A stretch of DNA of 64,000 nucleotides, taken from NCBI RefSeq assembly GCF_035222485.1, contig NC_085921.1, positions 186,001-250,000 of the forward strand, read 5' to 3'. A program made the translations under genes and the position numbers. Shown piece by piece: positions 46,501-58,869 of the stretch (positions within the stretch are counted from its first letter, which is position 1; the number at the start of each line of letters is the position of its first letter). A model generated the notes under the pieces. The model had not been told where the DNA came from. It worked only from the letters and a program-made list of their open reading frames with translations, and did no database searches. The stretch comes from Podospora pseudoanserina (Eukaryota > Ascomycota > Sordariomycetes > Sordariales > Podosporaceae).

Positions 46501-47457
46501 CGAAGCTATGGGTAGTAAATAAAGCGTCTTAGGCCTACAACTCTTGGATAAATAGTTAAACAGAACTGTCTACTTTAATTATATAATAATACTAACGGAA
46601 TTATATTAATTTCGAGTAAAAGGATTAAGTTAAAATATATAATATCACTAAAAGAAGAAATTAAAGCTATATTATTTTTGATGAATTTAGGATATAAGAT
46701 AGATATATAATAGATATTTAATTTGAAGTACTTAATGCTAAAATGAAAGTAAATAAATTATATATACTTTACAGTAACTTTCCAAAAAATAACTAAAGTT
46801 TATCAGGGAAAGGATATAAAAATACTATAGTACTAAACTGTTGGAGGACCTAGACTTAAAGTAAGAAATATTATATTTCTTTGTATATATAATTTACATA
46901 TCAAAAGATTTAGTAAAAGGTTATACTATAAAATAGTAGGTTTGATGAAGGTTAAAGAAAAATATTAAAGACGGTATTCGAAATAAAGCTAATTTAATAT
47001 AATACGTTTAAGGATATATACTTTTTGTATTATACTTTTAGAATCCGCACTACTAGTAAATAAAGCTAAAACATAGTAAATAACCGAAAATAAAAACTAA
47101 AGGTATAATATAAAAGAAGTGTTTTATGTATTGTTTAACAAAAATTAATTAAAATATTAAATTTTGAACGGTTTATAGAAATTAAAGTCAATTTTAATTA
47201 CTTAAATAAATAGACCGAATACTATTCATCATACTTAAATTTATTTAAACCAAAATAAGTAAAAAAAAACGTATTTTAGGTTATAAAAGGATTCTAGAAA
47301 TTTAAAATATAAAAAGCCTCGATAGGAATCGATCTAGGCCTAACTAATACTATACGCCTTTACTACCGTAAGAAAAAGTCGAAGACGTACTACTGGCGGG
47401 GTAATTCAAAAAACAAGTATTTAAATTTACGGATGGTATCTATAAACTTAGATATAG

Positions 47458-47527
47458 AACCTCGACAGGAATAGAACCTACACTTTTAACGTAGTAGCCA
47501 ACGTACTATATATTATACTATAAAGTT
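47458..47527 (-). other. tRNA-like remnant in gypsy A
   Basis: 70 bp on the minus strand, same position and length as the tRNA-like sequence of element B at 58,008-58,077, but mutated in both stems and the box B. Confidence 0.6.
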
Positions 47528-48321
47528 TAAATATATAAAGGAACCTAAATATAATTAATACTACGTAGCTCGGTTATTTTAGGAAGTAAAAGACGCGTTA
47601 CCGGCGGTACCCTATAAATTAAAAAGGATAGACCGGCTATACTAAGATCGAAGGAAAGGTCAGAAGGCTAGTTAAGGTCTAAAAAAGGGTCCGGGACGTA
47701 AGAAGACTACGGGACGGTATTTTGGGCGGCGTCCAGCCGCATCGGCGTACCCGATAAGAAATTAAGTAACGCCAAAAATACGAATTACGCTACCTAATAT
47801 CCTTCTTCTAAATTTCTCGCGCGAAAAAATACTTTTCTTAGATATAAACGAAACAATGTATTTATTTTATTTAAATAGATTTAAACATTAGTTATAAAGG
47901 TTAGTCTTTAAGCTTCTACTCTTTACGTTCGAGTCTATTTTCCATTATTTGGGTTACTATAGAGCGGTTAACTATAGTGTAAAAAAGGAGAGTATATTAT
48001 AGGTAGAGCTAACGTTAAATTTATTATATAAACTCTTACGGTAAATATATTCGGAGTATCGTAAGGATCTGGAAGTTATAACGTAAAGGATTCCGGAAGT
48101 AAAATAGGTAAAATAAAGTAGTATGGTAGAGCTATAGCGGAAGATTTGTAAGGCGAAAAAAATTTATTTGGTTTTATAATAACGTTTTTATATACGGTAA
48201 AATATAGTAAAGAGAAAATAAAAGTAAAGAGAAAATAAAAGTAAAGAGAAAAGACTTATAATATTATTAACAATAATATAAAACTAGGCCGTAGGGACTT
48301 CGGCTTAAAGAGGGAATATTG

Positions 48322-48728
48322 TATTACGGTTTTGAAAAATAATAGGGCTATAAGCAATTAATTAGGACTGGACCGGGCAATCGAGCGGGGTTTACGGTCT
48401 AGGTAAGTAGAACGGACTAATAAAATAGGGACCGGGGACCGCGGCGGGGCTTACGGCCCACGGTCCAGTGTCCGCTAATTAGGAATAGATTGAGAGTTAT
48501 TTATAAATTAACGGTCTACAGTCCTAAGGTCTATATATACGGAGAAACTAGTTAGTATAAATAGATATTTCGGTAGTATGTAATTATAAGTTATAACCGT
48601 AGTATCTTAGCTATTATAATTGAGATAAGCTATTTATTATACACTGTTTAGCTGTACCGAACCAGGATTTTTCAGAAGTGCCTTCAACTAGCATCCCTTT
48701 TAGAGGTTTTGGATAGGCGTTCGAGACA
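48322..48728 (+). repeat. 3' LTR of gypsy A
   Basis: 407 bp, start TATTACGGTTTTG, end TTCGAGACA. Preceded by a purine-rich stretch AAAGAGGGAATA at about 48,307, the likely polypurine tract. Confidence 0.8.
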
Positions 48729-51125
48729 TTATTTTAACATGAATAAATCATTACTTTAGTTTAATCACTTTATTAAAGGCTTCAATATATATTCCGTTCT
48801 CTTTGAATACCGCTAGTGACTCATCATACAACAAAAGAAACTATTAAAACAAGAATATCTTTTTAAACTAATTTACAAATCTTTTTTTAGCAAAGACTAT
48901 TCTTTTAATTCAAAAAAATATAATATTATTGGAATTATAATACATTAACTTTTGTCATTATTATTCCTGAGTTTCATTTTTAAAACTAACTGTATTACTA
49001 ATTCTTTTTAAATCAATATTTTATTTGATAAATATAATTCTTGAACAACTAATATAAAGAAGTCGTATTATCCATCATTAAAATATTAGTTCAATTTAAT
49101 TTTTTAATTACTTTATAGTACTTGCCAATGAAATAAAGAAATATAATAAAGATTATTAAGCGAATTATAAAACCTTTACTTTTCTTTAGTAAAGTATTCA
49201 TTGAAATGTTTCTCACGTTATGATAATATAACAAATAGAAATGATAAGAAAGTATTTTCTTAATTTTGTGTATATACTTACATATAATAGATATTTATTT
49301 GAAAACCATTCTCACATTTTATCATCTTTTTACAACAATGAAGAAAGTACTTTATAATTCTATAAATTCTAGTTATTACATTTTAATTCTACTTATAAGG
49401 ACCAACTAAATGAAATCGTCATACATGAAAAGCCTCTCTATAGAGTAATGACCTTGAAAGTTTTAAATATATTTATATATTAACCTTTTGATTATTTTGG
49501 ATAACCTTGAATTTCAAAGTACTAGTACTTTTCGATCCTATTTTTACATTATTTTCAAATCTTTCTTTACTCTTTTTATTTAAAGTAATTGCCCTTATAT
49601 TCTGTTAAACTACTCTGTAAGCATGTAATACCTCTGTTTAATTATATAAACCTTAGCCTATTCTATATAATGATAAATATAATTTTCGATTACTTCATTT
49701 GTTTTAATGTTATTTAATGTTCAAGAGAAATATATTTTACCTATGAAATAAAGCTTAGTATTACAAACGTAAATATATTTAATTTATGCTTGATAACTAA
49801 TATTCAATTCATGATATTAAATAATATTCAAAATAAAAAATTAAACTATTAAAAATCATTTATTGATTTTTGATGAAAGTTTTTAGTTTACAGGAAATAC
49901 AGACTAATTAATTAATGTATATGGAATGGTTAGTGTGGTATTTTGTTATATTTGTTGAATATTAATCTAATAAATTTATTTTCTTTTAGTACCTTTTAGT
50001 AAATCAAAATAGATTTCTTTGTGGAAAGAAGACTAGGTTTATTTAGGGCTCTACGAGCCTTTTTTTAACATTTAGTTTGTTAAATTATATAATAAATAAA
50101 GATTCTACTTAAATATTGTAAATTATATTTCTGGGGTATTTTATGAATTTTTTTAGAGATGTTATATTCAAATTATTACTTCAAAATAATTGAGAAAAGA
50201 AAGTTAAAATACTTTGAACTGGAAATATTTACTTGATATTTAATTATAATTAGTCTGTTCAAAAGTAAAATACTGTAGTTTTCGATTATGTAGATCAGTG
50301 ATTGTTTATACTATAATAACAATATATATACACCTTGATGTAGTTTCTAAGATGCCAAAATTTAATTTATAATCATTAGTAAGCTTTTTCAAATATTTAA
50401 TAAACAGCAGTACTATTTCAAAATCGTTTTGATGTATAGAGTTTTAATTAACTAAGTGCTTATGAATAGAAGACCTCCTTTGTGAGGCGGATTCTTGGGG
50501 TTATAAATACATCTATATATTAACTTTCAAAATATATTTTAAAAAAACCTTAATATTGCACTAATTATAGTTCTATTTTTATTTTTTTATACTATTTTAA
50601 TGTTTTTCTATTACCTTTTTTTGTTATTATTTTTTATCTGCAAAAGTTGCTTCTATACTTAATTAAATTACCTTAAAACTGGGTTTGTCTTAATTTCATG
50701 ATAGATCTTTGTATTTTATCTTATTTTGGAAAGATTTATTAGCTTTAAAGTAAAGTTGAATGACCTAAAAATATTATATTTCATCTATATCTCATTACTT
50801 ATACTTGTCAATAACATTAGAAAGTTATAATGTAAGCAGATAAGATATAGAGATTGATTTATTCTTTTGATATTTGAGATTTTTAAATGTAAAGGAGAAA
50901 AAGGCTTATTATTGAATATTTCTGTAATATTATTTAATAAGTTCTACATATTTTTGATAACTAGTTAAAGAGCTTTTATGTTTTATTAATATTTAATAAA
51001 GCCAAAATAGACTTTTTAATATTCTTTTAAAATACTAAAATTATATCACGTTATTTGGGGCTTTATAAATCTCTCATTTTTGTAGATTTTATCTTTTATT
51101 TTAATATAGTGAAAAAAGCTGTACT
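48729..51125. other. AT-rich block, no gene
   Basis: About 2.4 kb of AT-rich sequence. Weak copies of the palindrome-flanking sequence (AAAAGCCTCTC / TTAACC motifs) occur near 49,425-49,490 and 50,465-50,520. The frame at 51055-51423 spans the palindrome copy and is not convincing as a gene. Confidence 0.6.
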
Positions 51126-51155
51126 TGTAGGGACTGAGCTAACTAGGTCCCCACA
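51126..51155. repeat. Dispersed 30-bp palindrome, best-preserved copy
   Basis: TGTAGGGACTGAGC / TAACTAGGTCCCCACA: the arms pair as a hairpin with few mismatches. Surrounding sequence to about 51,240 (..GTAAGATATCTACGCACTAA) is shared with the other copies, so the repeat unit is at least 130 bp. Least AT-shifted of the seven copies seen. Confidence 0.75.
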
Positions 51156-51422
51156 GGCAGTGGGCGTATTTACAGGAGTCAAGGTAAAGAAGTCCGGGGT
51201 TGTAAGATATCTACGCACTAATTTCTATATATATCTTTGCTACCTTCGACAATCAACTGACTATCCTTCCGCCCCTTTTGAAGGTGTAAATTCCACCTCT
51301 GATTTAACTATTTTATCTATTGAAGTTGTATCGTCTATTGACGAATTTTTTCCTTACTTCGAGTTTCTTATAAATTTCTTCCACCTACACTTCTATTTAA
51401 ATACTGATTCAGGCTCAAAGTA
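51156..51422. other. Flank of the DNA transposon
   Basis: Repeat-derived sequence up to the TA target of the Fot1-like element. It contains the end of the doubtful frame 51055-51423. Confidence 0.5.
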
Positions 51423-51475
51423 ACGTATATTATAAGCGAGCCGTACATATAAGCGAGTCGTACAGTCTCCACCAC
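51423..51475 (+). repeat. Left terminal inverted repeat
   Basis: 53 bp beginning ACGTATATTATAAGCGAG. Internal tandem motif AAGCGAG(T/C)CGTAC twice, probably the transposase-binding sites. Confidence 0.9.
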
Positions 51476-51819
51476 GACGCGTCCTCTTTACACCTAACAT
51501 CAATTTTTTCCACAACCCAATATGCCTCCTACTTCAAAGGAAGCCAGGATACTCTTAGCCCTTGAGGCTCTTCGAATCAATGAAAAATTAAGCCTCCGAG
51601 CTGCAGCTAAGCTCTACAACGTACCAGCTATGACTCTCTCTAACCGACGCGCCAGCCGGCCTGCACGACGCGATATAATACCCAATTCGAAAAAGCTGAC
51701 TCAATCGGAAGAGGAAGCTATTGTCCGATATATTATTGAGCTATATACGCGAGCTTTTCCACCAAGATTGCGTAGTGTAGAAGATATGGCCAACCAACTA
51801 CTACGCGTACGCGACGCGC

Positions 51820-52223
51820 TGTCACGGTTCTGGAAGACAGTGGGGCCACGAGGGACCAATCAAGACTAGACCGCGCCGTCGAGCGGGGCTCACGGTCCAG
51901 AAGGGCAACGGACCAATAAGATGGGGACCGGGGACCGCGGTAGGGCTCACGGTCCACGGTCCGGCATCGGCCAATCAGGAGCGGACCGAGGACCGTCTGT
52001 AAGTCAACGGTCCACGGTCCACGGGTCTATATATACGGAGGAACTAGCCGGCGTAGATAGACAGTTCCGTAGTATATAATATAAGTCACAATCATTGGTA
52101 TTTAGACTATTGTGATAGAGATAAGCTATTATTATATACTATTTAGCTATACCGGACCAAGATTATTCAGAAGTGCCTTTAACCAGTGTCCCTTTCAGAG
52201 GTTCTGGATAGAGGTTCGTCACA
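51820..52223 (+). repeat. 5' LTR of gypsy B
   Basis: Begins TGTCACGGTTCTGG, ends GTTCGTCACA. Contains repeated CGGTCCACGGTCC motifs in U3 and a TATATATACGG near 52,027. Confidence 0.95.
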
Positions 52224-52304
52224 CGTTACATACTCACTTCAACTCTATCACGGATAAGTTAAAGGCGTCTTTTCACTACTATAGCCGGACCTAAAAATAT
52301 TTAG

Positions 52305-53260
52305 ATGGGAGGCGTCCCGCCTAGCCCAGGCACCGAGGGACCTTCCAGACATATACCCTCTACCGCAAAGCAGGTCATTAAGCGCCTTAAAGAACTCGAG
52401 GACGAGGCTCAGCAAACCCGGGAACAGATTTTCGCTATCTCGACTACGTTTAAGTCGACCATTAAGTTCCCGGTGCCGGAGCGCTATGGAGGAGAAAAGG
52501 CCGAGCTTAGAGGATTCTTAATCTAGCTTAAAACCTATTTTCGTTAATAGCTAAACTAGTTTACTAACGAAGAGTCGAAGGTAATCTTCGCGGCTACTAG
52601 GCTTAAGGATAGGGCTTTCGCGTAGTTCGAGCCTATCCTCGACGACTACTACGAGTAGGAGCGGAAGTACTAAAAAAAGATTACCGTAGAATACTTCGAG
52701 AGCTACCGTGCCTTTAAGGCTAAGCTTAAAGAGGTATTTAGGGAATACGATAAAGCAAGGCGCGCGTAGGGGAGGCTCTTAAGCCTACGCTAGACACGCT
52801 TAGCGGCTAACTACGCGACTTAGTTTAAAATCGATAGCCTACGTAGCACCATTAACGATAAAGGATTAATATAGCTTTTTTACTATAGCCTTAAGGAAAA
52901 GGTAAAAGATAAGTTATATAAGGAGTCAAGGCCCGATACTATCGATAAGTATATCGCTATAGCCATACAGATCGACGATCGGCAGTTCGAACGTCGTACG
53001 GAGAAGAGGAACTACGGCAGGGGTACCTACAGTAATAACTATAAGAGACACTTTAGCAATAACCGTCCTAACGATAAACGTAAGTAAAGATACCCTAGCA
53101 CTAGCTACTCCGGCACTATATACTCGGGACCGATAAACGTCGACGCTATATAATAATAAAGGCTATAAGGCCGGGGCCAAGGCAGAAATAACCTTAAGTA
53201 TTTTAACTACGGTAAGGCAAGACACTTTAAAAAGGACTATAGGGCACCTAAACGGCTCGG
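52305..53260 (+). pseudogene. gag of gypsy B
   Basis: An open frame starts at 52,305 with the stretch KELEDEAQQTREQIFAIST and VPERYGGEKAELRGFLI, typical of fungal gypsy gag; it stops at 52,526. The same product continues with many stop codons. Near 53,199 the zinc knuckle is recognisable with its cysteines changed to Tyr (YFNYGKARHFKKDY), as G to A change would give. Confidence 0.8.
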
Positions 53261-56200
53261 ATAAAAAAAGGAAATCGCATTAACTACTATATCGAAAAGA
53301 CCGAGGATTATAGAGGTAGTAGCTATCGGGTACTAGTAAGGCGGAGCGGCAAGCTCCGAGGAAGACTTTAACTAGCACGCCGGATAAAAAGATATAAAGT
53401 TCTAGGAGATAAAGGAAGCTTTAGAAAGGCTAAAGGCGGAGCATAAGGAAGGAGATCTTTAAATATAAGTATTATAGGATTAACTAGTATAGATCGCTAC
53501 GGAAGTTATTACGGAGGTCGCTAAAAATAAGGGTCTTACGTAAGGACCTACTAGGTAAACGATACTAAAGAAGTAATATAGTAAGTACGGAATTACTATT
53601 TTATAGGATATATTATAGCTTATAAAGCTTTTATATAAGAGCTAGGAAAAGTACTAAAAAGGTAAGAAGGTCGCTAGTATTAGGATCGCGAAATTATTAA
53701 AGGATATACTAATACCTATATAGTATATACCCTATAAGGAAGATACGGCATAGCTTTATCCTAAGTATCCGGAGTATTAAAGAGTACTTTAGTTCCAGTA
53801 TATTATATACGGATATATAGAGTACTACTAGAGCAAATCGCTATACGGCTACTAACCGGTACGTAAAGTAGGTAAGGAGGGTAAACCATAGCCAATTAAA
53901 AAGACTATAGCCCGATAGGAAAAGGCCTAATAGGAGGACCTAAACGACTACGTTTTATAAAAGGTTTAGGACCTAATTAAACTAAAGAATAGCCTTTAAG
54001 TTATATAGATCGCACTAAAGTATATAAGGTATTACGTCGAATATATAAACGGTTAGAATATAGACGATAGCGTACGCTTATAGAAGGAAGTAATATTAGG
54101 ATAGTACTTAAGCCTAAACTACGTTATATACCTACGGGAGAAGGTTAAGCGATATTATTAAGCTAAGACGCTTAAGACTAAGCAGAAAAACCGCTATCGA
54201 GTATAAATACGAAAGAATGCTAGAGACGGAAGATAGAAGAAAGCTAGGCAAGTATAATTAAAAGACTTTATATTGCTGGATAACCCGGGGCAGAAGGACG
54301 CTCTTAAACGATATAACCGCTTAGGAAACGATTTATAGCCTTTCGCGGGAGCCGTTAACCTTTAATAGACCACGAATAATATTTTCGAAGGCATTAGCGT
54401 AAGGCGAAGATATAGGATAACGACCCGGCGCTCGTTAGCAAGGTCGCTACTATACAGGGAGAAGGTAAGAAAGATAAACGCCTTTAGGTTACTACACGAT
54501 AAAGGGATCTCTAGGTAGTAGCACTAATAAACGGTAGTGCGGAGACGAATTTAATTTCGTTATAGTTCGTACACTAGGCCCGTATACTATAGAAGAAAAA
54601 AAAAAAATAAATAATTATATAAGGTTTATTTCCTACGTAAAAGGTCTATAGGGAGACATTACCCCTAAACATTATAGTCGAAGGAAAAACGATATTAATT
54701 ATATTCGATATTATAGATATAGGACCCTCGAAGGATATAATTCTAGAGCAACTATAATATAAAGACTATAACCTAAACATCGATTAGAGGGATAGTAATT
54801 ATTTACGACTAAAAAAGCCTTAGAAGTATTTAACTAACGATAGAAGATTAGGAGTACGTACGGAGTAAAGTGTAGGATAAGCACCCTCTACGGTACTACC
54901 GTAAGGAGTATAGGAAGTAATAGTATATTCTATCGATATAGGCGGTAAGATCGAAGAAATAGGGTTAACGACGTTAGTAAAGATATCGGAGGTTAATAAA
55001 TACGCCTATTATAATAACGTGGAGAAAGGTAAGAAAAAGGCGGTACCGGTAAAATATCGAGGACACTTAGCCTTCACGGCTAAATATTTAGAGGGGCTTC
55101 TAGAGCGAGGACCGTAAGACTATAAAATTAAGTTAAAAGAAGGAATGAAGCTACGGCTATTTAAGGTCTATTATACTAACGATAAGTAGAGTAAGGAGTT
55201 ACGGAAGTACTTAGACGAGAATTTAAAGAAAGGATATATTAAGGAGTCTATATCGCTAATAGGATACCCTGTATTCTTCGTACCGAAAAAAGATAGTGGC
55301 TTACGACTATATATAGACTACCGCTAGCTAAATAACGAGACGGTAAAAAATAGTTACCCGCTACTGTTAATATTTAGGTTACGGAGTTAATTAGTAAGGG
55401 CGCGATACTTTATACGCTTAAATATACCTATTAGGTATACCTATATACGGATTAAGGAAGGAGACGAATAGAAAACTACGTTTCGCATACCTTATAGTTA
55501 TTTCGAGTATCTCGTAATGCTATTTAGGCTAACTAATACGCCCGCGACGTTCTAATCTCTCGTTAATTATATAATACGGAAGTACCTCGATAAGATAGTA
55601 ATATACTATCTCGATAACGTTTTTATCTACTTACGTACTTTAGAGAAGTATAAACGGTACGTACGAGAGATACTCGACGCGCTATACGGAGCCGGATTCT
55701 TAATTAATAAGGAAAAAAGCGAGTTCTACGTATAGAAAATAGTATACCTAGGATATTTAATATCGTTAGGTAAGGTTCGTATAGAACCGGGAAAAATTAT
55801 AATAATAAAGGACTGGCCTACGCCGTAGTTATAGATATACGTTAGGGAATTCTTAGGGTTTATAAACTTCTATCGGATATTTATCCGGGGTTATATAGGT
55901 ATTATAAGGCTACTTAATTACTTAATTAAGAAGGATGTGGAGTTCCGGTAGGGGTAGAAAGAGAAGTAGGCCTTCTAGAAACTAAAAGAGGCTATTTTAA
56001 AGGACCCGGTACTTAAATTATTAAACCCTAATCGACTATTCGAGGTCGAGGTAGATATATTAAACTATGTTATCGGTAGATAGTTAGGGTAGTAAGATAA
56101 TAACGGTAAGTTATACCCGGTAGCTTTCTTTTCGAAGAAGCTTAATAAAGTACGTTAAAACTATTTAATTTACGATAAGGAACTACTTACTATTATCGAA

Positions 56201-57915
56201 GCGTTCGAGGAGTAAAGGTTATATTTTAGCGGTATTAAATATAAAGTGTAGGTCTATACGGATTATAAGAATCTGCGGTACTTTATTACTACGAAGGTCC
56301 TTAACGTACGGTAAATACGATAGTTAGAGTTTCTCTCGGAATTTAATTTCTAGATTAATTATAAAAAGGGTTCGGAGAACGCTAGAGTAAATATATTTAG
56401 CCGGCGAGCCGACTACTATAAGGATATACCTAGGGAGTTACTACTATTACTTAAGGAAGCGCCAGATAGTACCCTTAAGTATCTACTATAGCCGTGGATA
56501 GAGTGTTACGTAGTATATCGCGAAAAGGCTACTTCTAGTAAATATTAAAAGAAGTTAGGTAACGATATTATAGAGCAATACTGGTAGGAAGAGCTAGAGC
56601 TATAGGGCATCTAGAAGGATAGTTAAGGAAGACTATAGTATAAGAACCGAGCGTACGTAAGGCTAGGTAATAGGACGGTACTAGTAATAAAGATTCACGT
56701 ATTAAAGCTCGGAGGATATATAGGTATCGCTAAGACTATAAAAAAGATTAAGCAGTACTTTGACTGGCTAGGGATTAAGGACGACGTTAAGGAAACTATT
56801 TAGTTATACTATACGTGCGAGAGAACGAAGATTATAAGGTATAAGCCCTATAGATTTCTAGAGCCACTGCCGGTAGCAGAACGGTTATAGAGTTTAGTTA
56901 CGATAAACTTTATTACTAAATTACTAAAGTTTAAGGATACGGTAACCGGCGTTAAGTATAATAGTATATTAACGGTGGTCGATAGGCTTATTAAGTAAGT
57001 ATACTTCCTGCCTTATAAGGAGACCTAGTCGGTAGAATAACTAGCGGATATAGTACTATAGTATATTATATTAATATATATATAGCTAAAGGAGTTTATT
57101 ATAGACCGCGATACTAAGTTCGTATCGAAATTCTAAAGAGCGTTAATAACGAGGCTAGAGGTAATAAATAAGGCGTCTTCGGCCTACTACCCTTAGACGG
57201 ACGGTTAGACGGAACGGCTTAACTAAATTATAGAATAATATCTACGGAATTATATTAATTTCGAGCAGGACGATTAGGTTAAATTATTACCTACGGCATA
57301 GCTAATATATAATATATTACTAACTAAGACGACTAAAGCTATACCGTTTTTCGCGAACTTCGGCTACGAGGCAGACCTACGGTAGGGACCTGCGGTTAAG
57401 GTGCCTAGGGCTGGGGTTAAGGTAAATAAGATATATATATTCTATAGTAAGCTTAAGTAAGAACTAGAGTTTATAAAGGAAAAGATACGGAAATACTATA
57501 ATACTAGAAGGCTCGAGGGACCTCGCCTTAAGGGGGGGGACATAGTATTCCTTTCCACACGTAATTTACGTATTAAAAGACCTAGTAAAAAGCTAAACTA
57601 TAAGAGAGTAGGACCATTTAAGGTCAAAAAAAAGTTATCGGAGACGGCATTCGAATTGGAGCTACCTAATATAATACGTCTACGGTTATATACCTTTTAC
57701 ATCTCACTTCTAGAACCCGCACTATATATAAGTAAGGCTAATACATAGGTAGTGGCGGAAGACGAAGAAAAAAAGTACGATATAAAAGAAATACTAAATT
57801 TACGGTTCAATAGAGGCTAATTAAAGTATTTAGTTAGTTAGTTAGGATATCCGGCTATAGATAACTCGTGGAAACTATAGGTATACCTTAACTGCCTAAA
57901 TAAGCAAAAAGAATT
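53261..57915 (+). pseudogene. pol of gypsy B (PR-RT-RH-IN-chromodomain)
   Basis: Protease: the DSGA motif is present as NGSAETNL near 54,530, its catalytic Asp changed to Asn. Reverse transcriptase: FVPKKDSGLRLYIDYR near 55,285 and the YxDD box as YYLDN near 55,605, the last Asp lost. Integrase: around 56,690-57,400 with DRDTKFVSKF and TERLN motifs. A chromodomain-like segment KYLVS / LGYPAIDNSW near 57,825-57,870. Many TAG codons throughout. No functional enzyme remains. Changes are consistent with RIP. Confidence 0.85.
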
Positions 57916-58007
57916 CTACCAACGATATCCGGACCGACCAAAACCCAAACAAGCAAAAAGACTCGGCCCCGGCTCACAGCCAGATAGCTATAAAACGGAG
58001 CCAAGAG

Positions 58008-58077
58008 AACCTCGACGGGAGTCGAACCCGCGCCTTCGACGTAGTGGTCGACGTACTACACACTACACTACGAGGTT
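58008..58077 (-). other. tRNA-like sequence in gypsy B
   Basis: On the minus strand, 70 nt: acceptor stem AACCTCG / CGAGGTT, seven perfect pairs; T arm GCGGG-TTCGACT-CCCGT with a perfect box B (GGTTCGACTCC); D-arm like TAGTGTAGTG. The anticodon arm is TCGAC / GTCGA with a loop of six instead of seven, so no anticodon can be assigned. The same 70 nt are found in gypsy A (47,458-47,527). Functional tRNA is doubtful; a pol III promoter is possible. Confidence 0.75.
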
Positions 58078-58119
58078 AGAAGGTATAAAGGGGACCAAAT
58101 ATAAGTAGTGCCACGCGCC

Positions 58120-58587
58120 TCAGGCACCTCGGGAAGTGGAAGGCGCGCCACTAGCGGTATCTGGCGCGGTCAGGAAGGAAGGACCGGCCACGCCAGGATC
58201 GAAGGAAAGGTCGGAGGGCCAGTCCAGGCCTAAGGAAGGATCCAGGGCGTGAGAAGACCACGGAACGGTATCCTGGGCGGCGTCCGGCCGCGCAGGAGCA
58301 CCCGGCGAAGAAGCAGGAGGCGCCGCAGCGGCAGACTGCGCCACCTGGGCATCCTCCTCCTGGATACCCCGCGCGAAGAGGCGCTCTTCACGCACGCGAA
58401 GAGAGCGACGTGTTCGTTTTACCCGGATAAGCTTGGCAGTTAGTTGCGAGAGTTGGTCTTCAAGCTCTTGTTCCTCACGCTCGAGTCTATCCTGCTCTTC
58501 TATCGTTCGGGTCACTGTGGAACGGTCAATTACGGTACAGGAAGAAAAGGAAGATCTACCCACGGGCAGAGCCAACATCAGATCCAT
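58120..58587 (-). CDS. Antisense ORF of the gypsy family, coiled coil
   Basis: 155 codons from ATG at 58,587, on the strand opposite to gag-pol, between pol and the 3' LTR and just upstream, in its own orientation, of the tRNA-like sequence. The frame is intact although gag-pol next to it has dozens of stops. The product begins with a short hydrophobic stretch, then a strong charged coiled coil (TIEEQDRLEREEQELEDQLSQL) with basic continuation (IRVKRTRRSLRVREER), then an Ala/Pro/Ser-rich tail. No known domain was recognised. The homologous region of gypsy A (about 47,540-48,060) is still alignable but broken. It could be an accessory protein of the element, a captured gene fragment, or non-coding. 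Confidence 0.55.
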   Translation of the reverse strand: MDLMLALPVGRSSFSSCTVIDRSTVTRTIEEQDRLEREEQELEDQLSQLTAKLIRVKRTRRSLRVREERLFARGIQEEDAQVAQSAAAAPPASSPGAPARPDAAQDTVPWSSHALDPSLGLDWPSDLSFDPGVAGPSFLTAPDTASGAPSTSRGA

Positions 58588-58851
58588 CACATGGGATCTT
58601 ACGGCGCACGCACTCGGCGCACCGTAAGGACCCAGGGGCCATAATGCAAGGGGATTCGGCGGTAAAACAGGTAGAACACGGCATTACGGCAGAACCACAG
58701 CGGCGGATTCGGGAGGAAAGGGCAGAAGCCTGTTCAGTCTTACAATGACGTTTCTACACACGGTTAGACATAATAAAGGTAAGGAGAAAAGGGGAGGAAA
58801 AACCTACGATATGGTTGGCAGTGGAAGAAGACTAGGCCGCAGGGGCTTCGG

Positions 58852-58866
58852 CCTGGAGAGGGAGCA
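58852..58866 (+). promoter_or_regulatory. Polypurine tract of gypsy B
   Basis: GCCTGGAGAGGGAGCA directly upstream of the 3' LTR start at 58,870, the normal place of second-strand priming. Confidence 0.65.
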
Positions 58867-58869
58867 TCA

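Larger units (their letters stand above)
42205..48321 (+). pseudogene. Degraded gag-pol of gypsy A
   Basis: The gag region begins near 42,260. The reverse transcriptase region lies around 45,270-45,700 and the integrase region around 46,400-46,700. Every frame has many stop codons and long AT-rich stretches. The identity comes from alignment by eye to element B, not from motifs that can be read here. A tRNA-like remnant and the counterpart of the antisense-ORF region of element B lie at about 47,458-48,060. Confidence 0.75.
41879..48728 (+). mobile_element. Ty3/gypsy retrotransposon A, heavily RIP-degraded
   Basis: LTRs of 326 bp (41,879-42,204) and 407 bp (48,322-48,728). Homology with the second element (51,820-59,273) covers gag, protease, reverse transcriptase, integrase and the 3' module, but the frames are broken everywhere. 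Differences from element B are overwhelmingly C:G to T:A. About 0.75 kb between the RNase H and integrase regions, near 46,280-46,320, is missing. Flanks TTAGT and TTATT agree at four of five bases, so the target duplication is only suggestive. The element contains the nested solo LTR at 43,110-43,516. Confidence 0.85.

Noticed and set aside
51055-51423. 122-codon frame just before the DNA transposon
   Set aside because: It spans a copy of the dispersed palindrome, runs to the transposon edge, is AT-biased, and has no domain. Treated as repeat sequence.
58008-58077. Functional tRNA gene
   Set aside because: Acceptor stem and box B are excellent, but the anticodon loop has six nucleotides, so no anticodon can be assigned; kept only as tRNA-like.
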